From NCBI RefSeq assembly GCF_949769225.1, contig NZ_CATKPB010000005.1: a DNA stretch of 64,000 nt; one strand, given 5' to 3'. Positions 53,866 to 60,754 of the stretch are shown here, piece after piece. Made by a program: the position numbers and the translations under genes. How positions within the stretch are numbered: the first letter of the stretch is position 1; each line of letters begins with the position of its first letter. The notes below the pieces were generated by a model. It was not told the origin of the DNA, made no database searches, and saw only the letters and a list, made by a program, of their open reading frames with translations. Source of the DNA: Peptoniphilus_A genitalis. Lineage in GTDB: Bacteria > Bacillota > Clostridia > Tissierellales > Peptoniphilaceae.

Positions 53866-54936
53866 CTATTTTAAAGCACCTACTAAATTTTCTAGATTTT
53901 CCTCCATGATGCTAAAATAATCTTCATTATTATCCACTTGTTCTTGGCTTAAACCTTCAATTGGTGAAAGAACCTTAACTTGGCAGCCAGTCTCACTTGC
54001 GATAATGTTTGAAACCTTTGGATCAATTAATTCTTCTGTAAAAATAGTTGTAATATTATTTTCTTTAATATAAGAAATTATTTCTGCCATCTTCTTTGCA
54101 TCTGGTTCAGTTTCTGCATTTACTCCCTTAACCCCAATTTGAGTTAGGCCATAGTCCTTGCAAAGATATCCATAAGCTTCGTGGCTAACAACAATTTCTT
54201 TCTTTGGAAGATTTTCTAGGCTTTCCTTATATTTTGCATCAAGTTCATCTAACATTTTAGCATATTTTTGGTAATTTGACTCATAATAATCTGCATTGTC
54301 TTTATCAAGTTCCACTAAGGCATTTTTAATATTTTCCATTTCTATTTTTGCATTCTTTGGAGAAATCCATACATGTGGATCCATTGGTCCATGGTGATGT
54401 CCTTCGTGGTCATGATCTTCATGATCGTGGTTGTTTTCTGTAGCTTCATGATTGTGATTATGATTTTCTTCAGCTTCATGATTATGATTGTGGTTATGGT
54501 TTCCTTCTGCTTCGTGGTCATGATCTTCATCTTCGTGGTCATGGCTATGAGTTGACTTAATAAGGTCAACACCTTCTGAAGCTTCAACAACTTTTAGGTC
54601 CTTATTTGATAGTGATCCAAGAACTTTATCAGTCCATGATTCAAGACCTGCTCCATTGTAAATAAACATATCAGCATTTTCTAAATTTTTAATTGCATTA
54701 GAATCTGGTTCCCATCCATGAGGTTCAGTTCCTTGTGGCATAACCATTTCAACATCTAACTTATCTCCAGCAATTTTTTTTGTAAAATCATAAATAGGAT
54801 ATACAGAAGCATAAACCTTTAGCTTGTTTTCTTTATTACTAGCGTCACTAGAGTTTTTTGCTTCTCCTCCCTTAGAGCATCCTGATAATAAAATAATTCC
54901 TGCTAATAAAAATATAAATTTTTTGATATTTTTCAT
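53866..54936 (-). CDS. znuA: Zinc-binding lipoprotein of an ABC transporter (His-rich loop)
   Basis: 356-residue cluster A-I solute-binding protein. Signal peptide with lipobox LLSGC (lipid-modified Cys about residue 20). The N-lobe has YPIYDFTKKIAGDK and PQGTEPHGWEPD with a metal His. Then a long His/Asp/Glu loop (about 130-185) built from near-repeats of HNHNHEAEENH, then GPMDPHVWISP with another ligand His. The C-lobe has VVSHEAYGYLCKDYG. Large His-rich loops are typical of zinc rather than manganese binders. TTTAGGAGG precedes the ATG. First gene of znuA-znuC-znuB. Confidence 0.93.
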   Translation of the reverse strand: MKNIKKFIFLLAGIILLSGCSKGGEAKNSSDASNKENKLKVYASVYPIYDFTKKIAGDKLDVEMVMPQGTEPHGWEPDSNAIKNLENADMFIYNGAGLESWTDKVLGSLSNKDLKVVEASEGVDLIKSTHSHDHEDEDHDHEAEGNHNHNHNHEAEENHNHNHEATENNHDHEDHDHEGHHHGPMDPHVWISPKNAKIEMENIKNALVELDKDNADYYESNYQKYAKMLDELDAKYKESLENLPKKEIVVSHEAYGYLCKDYGLTQIGVKGVNAETEPDAKKMAEIISYIKENNITTIFTEELIDPKVSNIIASETGCQVKVLSPIEGLSQEQVDNNEDYFSIMEENLENLVGALK

Positions 54937-54951
54937 TTTTTCCTCCTAAAC

Positions 54952-54970
54952 AATAATGATTTGCATTAGT
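54952..54970. promoter_or_regulatory. Fur/Zur-box-like operator 1
   Basis: AATAATGATTTGCATTAGT matches a Fur-type 19-mer (GATAATGATTATCATTATC) at most positions; the core TAATG-CAAAT-CATTA (read on the minus strand) is a perfect inverted repeat. It sits directly downstream of the znuA -10 box. Confidence 0.6.
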
Positions 54971-54979
54971 ATTATAACA
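54971..54979 (-). promoter_or_regulatory. Extended -10 promoter of the zinc ABC operon
   Basis: TGTTATAAT on the minus strand, flanked on both sides by Fur/Zur-like sites. Confidence 0.6.
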
Positions 54980-54994
54980 GATAATTATTATAAT
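54980..54994. promoter_or_regulatory. Fur/Zur-box-like operator 2
   Basis: GATAATTATTATAAT resembles the first 15 bases of the Fur consensus with two mismatches, upstream of the znuA -10 box. AT-richness makes chance matches possible. Confidence 0.4.
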
Positions 54995-55024
54995 AAAAGG
55001 ATTTTTTTAAAATTAATTAAATTT

Positions 55025-55033
55025 TGTTATAAT
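55025..55033 (+). promoter_or_regulatory. Extended -10 promoter of the Fur-family gene
   Basis: TGTTATAAT, about 25 bases before the start; weak -35. Confidence 0.55.
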
Positions 55034-55057
55034 TAAATTATTAAAGGTGGTGAAATC

Positions 55058-55471
55058 ATGAAAATATTTGAAGATATTTTGAAAAAAAATAATTTGAAAG
55101 TTACTAAGGGTCGTCTCACCCTATTAGAAGAGTTAAATAAATCTGAAGTTCCAATGAACACAGAAGAGATTTTTGCATCTGCTGACAAGAATACTATTCC
55201 TAGTCTAACTTCCCTCTATAGGATGTTAAATGAGCTCTCAGATAAAGGCATAATAAGAAAAAATTTATACTCTAATGGCCTTTTATATTATGAGTTTGCA
55301 GGATCTGAGCATAGACATTATATTGTCTGTTCTAAGTGTGGCAAGGTGTCTCCAATAAAAGAATGTCCTATATCAGAGTTTGAAAAAATTGCTGAAGAAG
55401 AAACTGGTTTTAAGGTAATTGGTCACCTTGTAGAGCTAAAGGGACTTTGTCCTGAATGCCAAAAAAATTAG
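55058..55471 (+). CDS. zur: Fur-family metalloregulator, probably Zur
   Basis: 137 residues: winged helix (about 1-80, LKVTKGRLTLLEELN, SLTSLYRMLNELSDKGIIRK) and dimerisation domain. The structural zinc site is CSKCGK and CPECQ, and the HRHYIVC ligand region is present. Fur-family members sense Fe, Zn, Mn or peroxide. Divergent placement from a His-rich zinc ABC operon, with Fur-like boxes between, argues for Zur. AAAGGTGGTG precedes the ATG. Confidence 0.88.
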   Translation: MKIFEDILKKNNLKVTKGRLTLLEELNKSEVPMNTEEIFASADKNTIPSLTSLYRMLNELSDKGIIRKNLYSNGLLYYEFAGSEHRHYIVCSKCGKVSPIKECPISEFEKIAEEETGFKVIGHLVELKGLCPECQKN

Positions 55472-55511
55472 TTCCATAATGCGGAATGGACTTCGTATGG
55501 CAAAAATTTTC

Positions 55512-55539
55512 TTTACTTTTTTTAGTTTAGAGTTATAAT
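55512..55539 (+). promoter_or_regulatory. Orphan promoter before a structured non-coding stretch
   Basis: TTTACT (55512-55517) and TATAAT (55534-55539), spacer 16, with no open reading frame before the terminator at 55599. Confidence 0.45.
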
Positions 55540-55544
55540 TATAT

Positions 55545-55640
55545 TAGTGAAATAATATTTGAATTATTTTACTATCCTTTACTTATATTTTGAAAAATAA
55601 AAGAGACTTACTGTACACCCCGCAGTAAGTCTCTTTTATT
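55545..55640 (+). ncRNA. Candidate small structured RNA (or zur 3' UTR)
   Basis: Downstream of the orphan promoter a 12-bp hairpin (TAGTGAAATAAT, loop ATTTGA, ATTATTTTACTA; one G-U) starts close to the predicted transcription start, followed by a single-stranded linker and a strong terminator hairpin ending in TTTTATT. The ~95-base product would have no ribosome site or ORF. It could equally be the 3' end of the zur transcript. The stretch 55472-55544 shows nothing else. Confidence 0.4.
55599..55640. terminator. Strong bidirectional terminator
   Basis: Perfect 15-bp stem AAAAGAGACTTACTG / CAGTAAGTCTCTTTT with a 9-base loop (55599-55637). It ends zur or the candidate RNA and shields the IS from the left. 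Confidence 0.9.
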
Positions 55641-55712
55641 GTACGCTTTAGCATGAATAAACCACCAGCTATGCTGGTGGTAGAAAAATAAAGCTTTAGC
55701 TTAAAGCAAAAA

Positions 55713-55799
55713 ACCTCCCGTGATAAACTATTAATGTTACTGGCAGTAGCATAAATAGAAAAGGGAGGTATCCTAAAATGGATAAAAATAGTTTATCAC
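55713..55799 (+). promoter_or_regulatory. Transposase leader that can hide its ribosome site
   Basis: ACCTCCC (55713-55719) is complementary to the ribosome site GGGAGGT (55763-55769). Immediately after it, GTGATAAACTATT (55720-55732) is exactly complementary to AATAGTTTATCAC (55787-55799) in codons 4-8 of the gene. The two pairings interlock, so they form a pseudoknot or exclude each other. IS200 transposases are known to be silenced by a leader stem-loop covering the ribosome site. Confidence 0.6.
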
Positions 55800-56251
55800 A
55801 TACATCCTGGAATTGTAAGTATCACGTAGTATTTGCTCCCAAATATAGGAGACAAGTTATTTATGGAAGATTAAAACAAGATATAGGAAAAATATTAAGA
55901 GATTTATGTGATAGAAAAGGAATAAATATAATAGAAGCGGAATGCTGTCCAGACCACATTCATATGTTGTTGGAAATCCCACCAAAATACAGCATATCTC
56001 AAACAATGGGATATTTAAAAGGTAAAAGTAGTCTAATAATATTTGATAGGCATGCAAATTTAAAATACAAATATGGGAATAGACACTTTTGGTGTAGAGG
56101 ATATTACGTAGATACAGCAGGAAAGAATGCGAAAAAGATACAAGAATATATAAAAAATCAATTAAAAGAAGATTACATGGCAGATCAAATAAGTATAAAA
56201 GAATTTGTAGACCCGTTTACGGGTGAGCAAGTGAACAAAAGCAAAAAATAA
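55778..56251 (+). CDS. tnpA: IS200/IS605 family transposase TnpA
   Basis: 157-residue HUH Y1 transposase acting on single-stranded DNA. The HUH pair is H60/H62 (CCPDHIHMLLEIPP) and the catalytic Tyr is Y124 in EYIKNQ. HVVFAPKYRRQVI and FWCRGYYVDTAGKN are family signatures. Length is normal and the frame intact, so the element may still be mobile. The GGGAGG site is eight bases from the ATG and can be hidden by the leader. Confidence 0.95.
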   Translation: MDKNSLSHTSWNCKYHVVFAPKYRRQVIYGRLKQDIGKILRDLCDRKGINIIEAECCPDHIHMLLEIPPKYSISQTMGYLKGKSSLIIFDRHANLKYKYGNRHFWCRGYYVDTAGKNAKKIQEYIKNQLKEDYMADQISIKEFVDPFTGEQVNKSKK

Positions 56252-56378
56252 GGTGCTTTAGCACCAGCTGTGAAAATTGGTGCACGAGAAAGAAAGTTCA
56301 AAGCATGGAATGCTGCCGGTAACAGCCCCTTATAGGGGCAAAACAAACCACCGGCTTAGCCGGTGGTTATGATTTATT

Positions 56379-57677
56379 TTATAATAATGTTGTTACAAAT
56401 CCACCTAATACAATTAATGGTAAACCAAAGAATAGCATCTGTGGAATACAAGTATCCTTTATGTGCTCGTGTTGCCCATCAACTGAAAGGCCAGATGTTG
56501 GTCCAAGTGTTGTATCTGATGCTGGTGATCCTGCATCACCACAAGCTGCTGCAATAGTAACAAGAAGGATAGTTGCTTTAAGAGAATAACCTAAACTCAT
56601 TGCTATTGGAACATAAATGGCAGATATAATTGGAACTGTACCAAAGGAAGTTCCTATTCCAAGAGTTATCATAAGTCCTAGCAAGATCATTACATAGGAT
56701 GCTACAAGTTTTGATCCACCAAGTAGGTTTTGAGCGACTTGAACTAGATCATCAATTGCGCCTGATTTTATTACTACATTGGCATATCCTGCAGCAATTA
56801 ACATAACAAAGGCAATGAAACCCATCATGTTAATACCGCCATCAAGCATTTTTTGCATATCAGACCACTTTACTACTCCTGTAACAACTACAAAGATAAG
56901 TCCAATTAAGGCTCCAAGTGGCAGTGACTCTGTTAAGATTTGTACTACAACTGTTATAACTCCAGAAAGTAGAACTAAAACGTGTTTCTTTTCTAATTTT
57001 TCTGGAACTTCGACAATTTCTCCCTTTACATCTTTTGTTTCATATTCCCTGTCTCTTATAAAGAATAATAAACCAGCGCATAGACCTAAAAACATAATAG
57101 CTGCAACAATCCAGTTAGTTCCAGTTACATCTTTATCTGTTATATCAAGACCTGATCTTCCAAAGGAGTCAATTATTAAACCATGGAAAATTGCACCGTA
57201 TCCTAGAGGTAGGGCGATGTAAGGTGCCTTAAGTCCAAAACCAAAGGAAACAGAAAGCATTTTTCTGTTCATCTTCATCTTGTTAGTAAGTGAAAGAAGT
57301 GGCGGAATCAAAATTGGAATGAAAGCAATGTGAATTGGTATAACTGTTTCTGCCATTATAGCTATTACAATTATAATTCCACAAAGTAAAATTTTATTAT
57401 CCTTAACTAAGGATCCAATTTTCTTTGCCATTATGGCTGCTGCACCAGTTTCTTCCATACAATAAGCTAAAGAACCTAGTAATATATAACTTAATGCTGT
57501 TTCAGCGTTACCTCCCATTCCACCTATTAGGGTGTTCATAGTCTCGACAATTCCCATACCTGAAATAAGACCAGCAGATATTGCTGAAATCATTAGAGCA
57601 AAAAATACAGGAATTTTTGCTAAACATAAAGCTGCCAAAATAATTACTGACAGCACAACTGCGTTTGTAAATATCAT
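56379..57677 (-). CDS. COG2056 permease (YuiF-like, Na+/H+ antiporter annotation)
   Basis: 432 residues, about 11-12 hydrophobic helices, NhaC-like ion-transporter superfamily. AETVIPIHIAFIPILIPPLL, GFGLKAPYIALPLGYGAIFH, GIGTSFGTVPIISAIYVPIA and AAACGDAGSPASDTTLGPTS are characteristic of COG2056. Often annotated as Na+/H+ antiporter, while B. subtilis YuiF has been linked to histidine transport, so substrate is open. AAGGAG precedes the ATG. Its stop lies a few bases from the right end of the IS, which may have removed its original terminator; the IS end hairpin now follows it. Confidence 0.85.
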   Translation of the reverse strand: MIFTNAVVLSVIILAALCLAKIPVFFALMISAISAGLISGMGIVETMNTLIGGMGGNAETALSYILLGSLAYCMEETGAAAIMAKKIGSLVKDNKILLCGIIIVIAIMAETVIPIHIAFIPILIPPLLSLTNKMKMNRKMLSVSFGFGLKAPYIALPLGYGAIFHGLIIDSFGRSGLDITDKDVTGTNWIVAAIMFLGLCAGLLFFIRDREYETKDVKGEIVEVPEKLEKKHVLVLLSGVITVVVQILTESLPLGALIGLIFVVVTGVVKWSDMQKMLDGGINMMGFIAFVMLIAAGYANVVIKSGAIDDLVQVAQNLLGGSKLVASYVMILLGLMITLGIGTSFGTVPIISAIYVPIAMSLGYSLKATILLVTIAAACGDAGSPASDTTLGPTSGLSVDGQHEHIKDTCIPQMLFFGLPLIVLGGFVTTLL

Positions 57678-57740
57678 TTTTTCTCCTTTTCTATTTAAGT
57701 ATCATCTTACTATATTCTATTCTAAGCTAAATTAGACTTA

Positions 57741-57776
57741 AAAAAAAGACTTTTCTCTAAATTAGAAAAGTCTTTT
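57741..57776 (-). terminator. Terminator of ftsH
   Basis: 13-bp stem AAAAGACTTTTCT / AGAAAAGTCTTTT (57744-57776), then T residues on the minus strand. Confidence 0.88.
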
Positions 57777-57840
57777 AGCTTTATTTGATATTAATTTTCT
57801 ACAAAGTCAGCTATAAATATATTAAGTTATAACAAATTAT

Positions 57841-59745
57841 TTAATTTATTGAAGATTCATCACTGACTTCTTCTCTTGTTTCATTCTTATCTTCTTCAGG
57901 AAGTTTTTCCTCTTCTTCATATCTTTTTAGAATATCCATAAACTCTTCGCCAGTTATAGTTTCTTGACGAAGTAGATATTCTGAAATAGCATGAAGGGCT
58001 CTTATATTTTCTCTTAAGATTTTTCTTGCTTCATCATGGGCATCGTCAATAATTTTTTGAACAGCTGTATCTATTTCATATTGAGTTTGCGGAGAACATT
58101 GAAGAGATGTATCTCCTCCAAGATAAGCATTAGTCATGGACTCAAGTGCAACGAAACCAAATTCATCTGTCATACCAAATCTTGTCACCATGGCCTTGGC
58201 AATTTTTGTTGCCTTTTCAATATCATTGGAAGCTCCACTTGTTCTTATATTAAAGATTAACTCTTCTGCTGATCTTCCCCCAGTTAGGGTTACAATGTTA
58301 TTAATGGCATCTTCCTTAGTCATAAGGAATTTTTCCTCTTCATCGACTTGCATTGTGTAACCGAGAGCTCCTGAAGTCCTAGGAATAATTGTTATCTTGT
58401 GAACTGGCGCTGAATTCTTTTGCTTTGCAGCTACAAGAGCATGACCAACTTCGTGGTAGGCTATAATCCTCTTTTCACGAGGAGATATAACTGCATTTTT
58501 CTTTTCATAACCAGCTAGGACAACTTCAACAGATTCCTCAAGATCTCTTTCACTCATCTTGTCTCTGCCTTGTCGAACTGCACGAAGAGCTGCTTCATTT
58601 ACCATGTTGGCAAGGTCTGCCCCACTTGCACCAGCAGTTGCTCTTCCAATTTTTTCATAATCAATGTTTTCTTCTTTTTTAATGTCTTTGACATGAACCT
58701 TTAAAATTTCAACCCTTCCCTTTAAATCAGGTAATTCAACAGGGATTCTCCTGTCAAATCTTCCTGGTCTTAAAAGGGCTGGGTCTAAGGAATCTGGCCT
58801 ATTAGTTGCAGCTAAAATTACAACTCCAGCCTTTGCATCAAAGCCATCCATTTCTGAGAGAAGTTGATTTAGAGTTTGTTCTCTCTCATCGTTTCCGGAA
58901 AAACCTGAACCATCTCTCTTCTTTCCAATAGTATCAATTTCATCAATAAATATAATACAAGGAGCTTTCTCCACTGCTTGCTTGAATAAGTCTCTTACCT
59001 TAGCAGCACCAAGCCCAACAAACATTTCTACAAAGGCAGAACCTGATATAGAGAAAAAAGGTACTTCTGCTTCACTGGCAACAGCCTTAGCTAGAAGTGT
59101 TTTACCAGTCCCTGGAGGTCCCACAAGTAGGGCTCCCTTTGGAAGTTTTGCGCCAATTTCTGTGTACTTCTTTGGATTGTGCAAGAAGTCTACAAGTTCT
59201 GATAAAGCTTCTTTTGCTTCATCTTGTCCTGCAACATTATCAAACTTTATGCCATCAGTTGATTCAACATAAATTTTTGCACCACTCTTTCCAAAGTTCA
59301 TTGGGCCTACATCACCCATTTTTTTGAAAATAAATTTGGAAAGGATGAGCCAAAAAGCAATAATTATTGCAAAAGTTGCAACAGTTGAGATGATAAAGGA
59401 TAAAACTGGATTCATCTCTGGCTTATAAACTTGGGCTGACTTTACATTTTTATTAACTAGTCTATCAACTAAATTAGGATCATACATCCTATTTGTTTCA
59501 TATTTAATTTTTTTACCATCTTTTTCAACTTCAAAGGCAATTGTTCTATCTCTTACCTCTGCCTTTTTCACTTGATTCCCATTAACCATATTTACAAAGG
59601 ACACATAATCAATTTCTTTTATTTCTGAGTCCTTATTTAATCTTGGTAATAGTACTATGGCAACTGTGTAAAAAATTACAATTGCCAAGATTACGTAAAT
59701 TATTGTGGGAATATATTTTTTATAATCATTATTTTTATTTGACAA
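57841..59745 (-). CDS. ftsH: ATP-dependent zinc metalloprotease FtsH
   Basis: Membrane AAA+ protease degrading misfolded membrane proteins and regulators. Helices at about 12-33 and 115-138 flank an extracytoplasmic domain. Walker A GPPGTGKT (209-216), Walker B CIIFIDEID, the second region of homology (ATNRPDSLDPALLRPGRFDR) and the zinc site HEVGH (431-435) follow. 634 residues with an acidic C-terminal tail. TTG start with GAGGGGG upstream. Monocistronic, with terminators on both sides. Confidence 0.96.
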   Translation of the reverse strand: MSNKNNDYKKYIPTIIYVILAIVIFYTVAIVLLPRLNKDSEIKEIDYVSFVNMVNGNQVKKAEVRDRTIAFEVEKDGKKIKYETNRMYDPNLVDRLVNKNVKSAQVYKPEMNPVLSFIISTVATFAIIIAFWLILSKFIFKKMGDVGPMNFGKSGAKIYVESTDGIKFDNVAGQDEAKEALSELVDFLHNPKKYTEIGAKLPKGALLVGPPGTGKTLLAKAVASEAEVPFFSISGSAFVEMFVGLGAAKVRDLFKQAVEKAPCIIFIDEIDTIGKKRDGSGFSGNDEREQTLNQLLSEMDGFDAKAGVVILAATNRPDSLDPALLRPGRFDRRIPVELPDLKGRVEILKVHVKDIKKEENIDYEKIGRATAGASGADLANMVNEAALRAVRQGRDKMSERDLEESVEVVLAGYEKKNAVISPREKRIIAYHEVGHALVAAKQKNSAPVHKITIIPRTSGALGYTMQVDEEEKFLMTKEDAINNIVTLTGGRSAEELIFNIRTSGASNDIEKATKIAKAMVTRFGMTDEFGFVALESMTNAYLGGDTSLQCSPQTQYEIDTAVQKIIDDAHDEARKILRENIRALHAISEYLLRQETITGEEFMDILKRYEEEEKLPEEDKNETREEVSDESSIN

Positions 59746-59771
59746 ATTTTTCCCCCTCTTAAAGGTGAATA

Positions 59772-59800
59772 AAGAAAAAATTTGGGACCAAGTCCCAAAA
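59772..59800 (-). terminator. Terminator of dnaX-ybaB-recR
   Basis: TTGGGAC-TTG-GTCCCAA stem (59782-59798) followed by ATTTTTTC on the minus strand. Confidence 0.85.
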
Positions 59801-60403
59801 TTAATCTAGTCTTCTTCTATTTTCCATTGCCGTTTGAATTGTTATCTCATCATAATACTCAAGGTCGCCACCTACTGGAAGGCCATAGCCAATTCTTGAG
59901 ACAATAATGTCGTAATCTTCAAGTATATTTTTAATATACCTAGCTGTTGCATCTCCATCTACAGTTGGATTAGTTGCAACTATTACTTCCTTTATGTCTC
60001 CTTCTTCAATCCTCTTGACTAATTCCTTTATAGTAACGTCTTCTGGAGTCTTGCCCTTTAAGGGTGAAATAACTCCATGAAGCACATGATACTTGCCACG
60101 AAAACTTAGAGATCTTTCCATTGCATCAACATCTTTTGGACTCTCCACAACACAAATTATTGAATCGTCCCTATTTTTGTTTGAGCAAATTTCGCAAGGA
60201 TCACTGTCGGCATAATTCATACAAATTGAACATTCAACAGTATTATTTTTTGCAGAAATTAAGGCTTCCGCTAAGTCCCTAACTTCAGTTTCATCAAGTC
60301 CAATTATATAGTAGGCTAACCTTTGAGCAGTTTTAGAACCAATTCCCGGTAGACGATTTAATCTTTTGATTAGGTCTTCAATAGGTCCTATTTCTTTAGT
60401 CAT
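59801..60403 (-). CDS. recR: Recombination protein RecR
   Basis: 200-residue clamp acting with RecF/RecO in loading RecA on gaps. Helix-hairpin-helix RLNRLPGIGSKTAQRLAYY, the zinc finger CSICMNYADSDPCEIC, a Toprim domain (VVESPKDVDAMERS) and the Walker-like C-terminus GLPVGGDLEYYDEIT are in order. Two bases after ybaB; the ribosome site is weak (GGGG), so coupling is likely. Confidence 0.97.
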   Translation of the reverse strand: MTKEIGPIEDLIKRLNRLPGIGSKTAQRLAYYIIGLDETEVRDLAEALISAKNNTVECSICMNYADSDPCEICSNKNRDDSIICVVESPKDVDAMERSLSFRGKYHVLHGVISPLKGKTPEDVTIKELVKRIEEGDIKEVIVATNPTVDGDATARYIKNILEDYDIIVSRIGYGLPVGGDLEYYDEITIQTAMENRRRLD

Positions 60404-60404
60404 A

Positions 60405-60746
60405 TTATAGCCCCGGTATGTTTAATCCGCCTGTGAATTTACCCATTTGAGAGCTCATCTTGCTATCAGCATTTCTCAATGCTTCATTAACTGCAGCAAC
60501 AATTAGGTCTTCAAGCATTTCAACATCGTCAGGATCTACTGCATCCTTATCTAGCTTAATAGAAATAAGTTCCTTATTACCATTTACAGTAGCAGAAACT
60601 GCTCCGCCACCTGCAGTGGCAGTAATTTCTTCATTTGCTAAGTTTTCTTGCATTTCTTCCATTTGTTTTTGAAGCTTTTCAATTTGCTTCATCATATTAT
60701 TTCTTCCGCCTCCACCAGGGAAGCCATTAAATCCACCTCTAGCCAT
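60405..60746 (-). CDS. ybaB: YbaB/EbfC nucleoid-associated protein
   Basis: 113-residue small DNA-binding protein. A Gly-rich start (RGGFNGFPGGGGRNNM), a helical KQIEKLQKQMEEMQENLA, then the beta-sheet core VSATVNGNKELISIKLDKDA and EDLIVAAVNEAL are typical. It is conserved between dnaX and recR across bacteria; its precise role is still unclear. AGGAGGAAAC precedes the ATG. Confidence 0.95.
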   Translation of the reverse strand: MARGGFNGFPGGGGRNNMMKQIEKLQKQMEEMQENLANEEITATAGGGAVSATVNGNKELISIKLDKDAVDPDDVEMLEDLIVAAVNEALRNADSKMSSQMGKFTGGLNIPGL

Positions 60747-60754
60747 GTTTCCTC

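Larger units (their letters stand above)
55641..56375 (+). mobile_element. Solo IS200-like element (IS200/IS605 family)
   Basis: Bounds are approximate. The element has no terminal inverted repeats but a subterminal hairpin at each end: ACCACCAGC-TAT-GCTGGTGGT (55661-55681) and ACCACCGGC-TTA-GCCGGTGGT (56348-56368), plus a second right-side hairpin GCCCCT-TAT-AGGGGC (56325-56339) and GGTGC-TTTA-GCACC just after the transposase stop. It encodes only the Y1 transposase and no TnpB. It sits between two terminators/gene ends, interrupting no recognisable gene. Confidence 0.85.

Noticed and set aside
54342..54590. Met/Ile/Thr/Lys-rich ORFs inside the zinc lipoprotein gene
   Set aside because: Produced by the repetitive His-loop codons in alternative frames; compositionally absurd as proteins.
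55472..55544. Remnant of a gene between zur and the terminator
   Set aside because: No frame stays open with recognisable residues; only an orphan promoter is supported.
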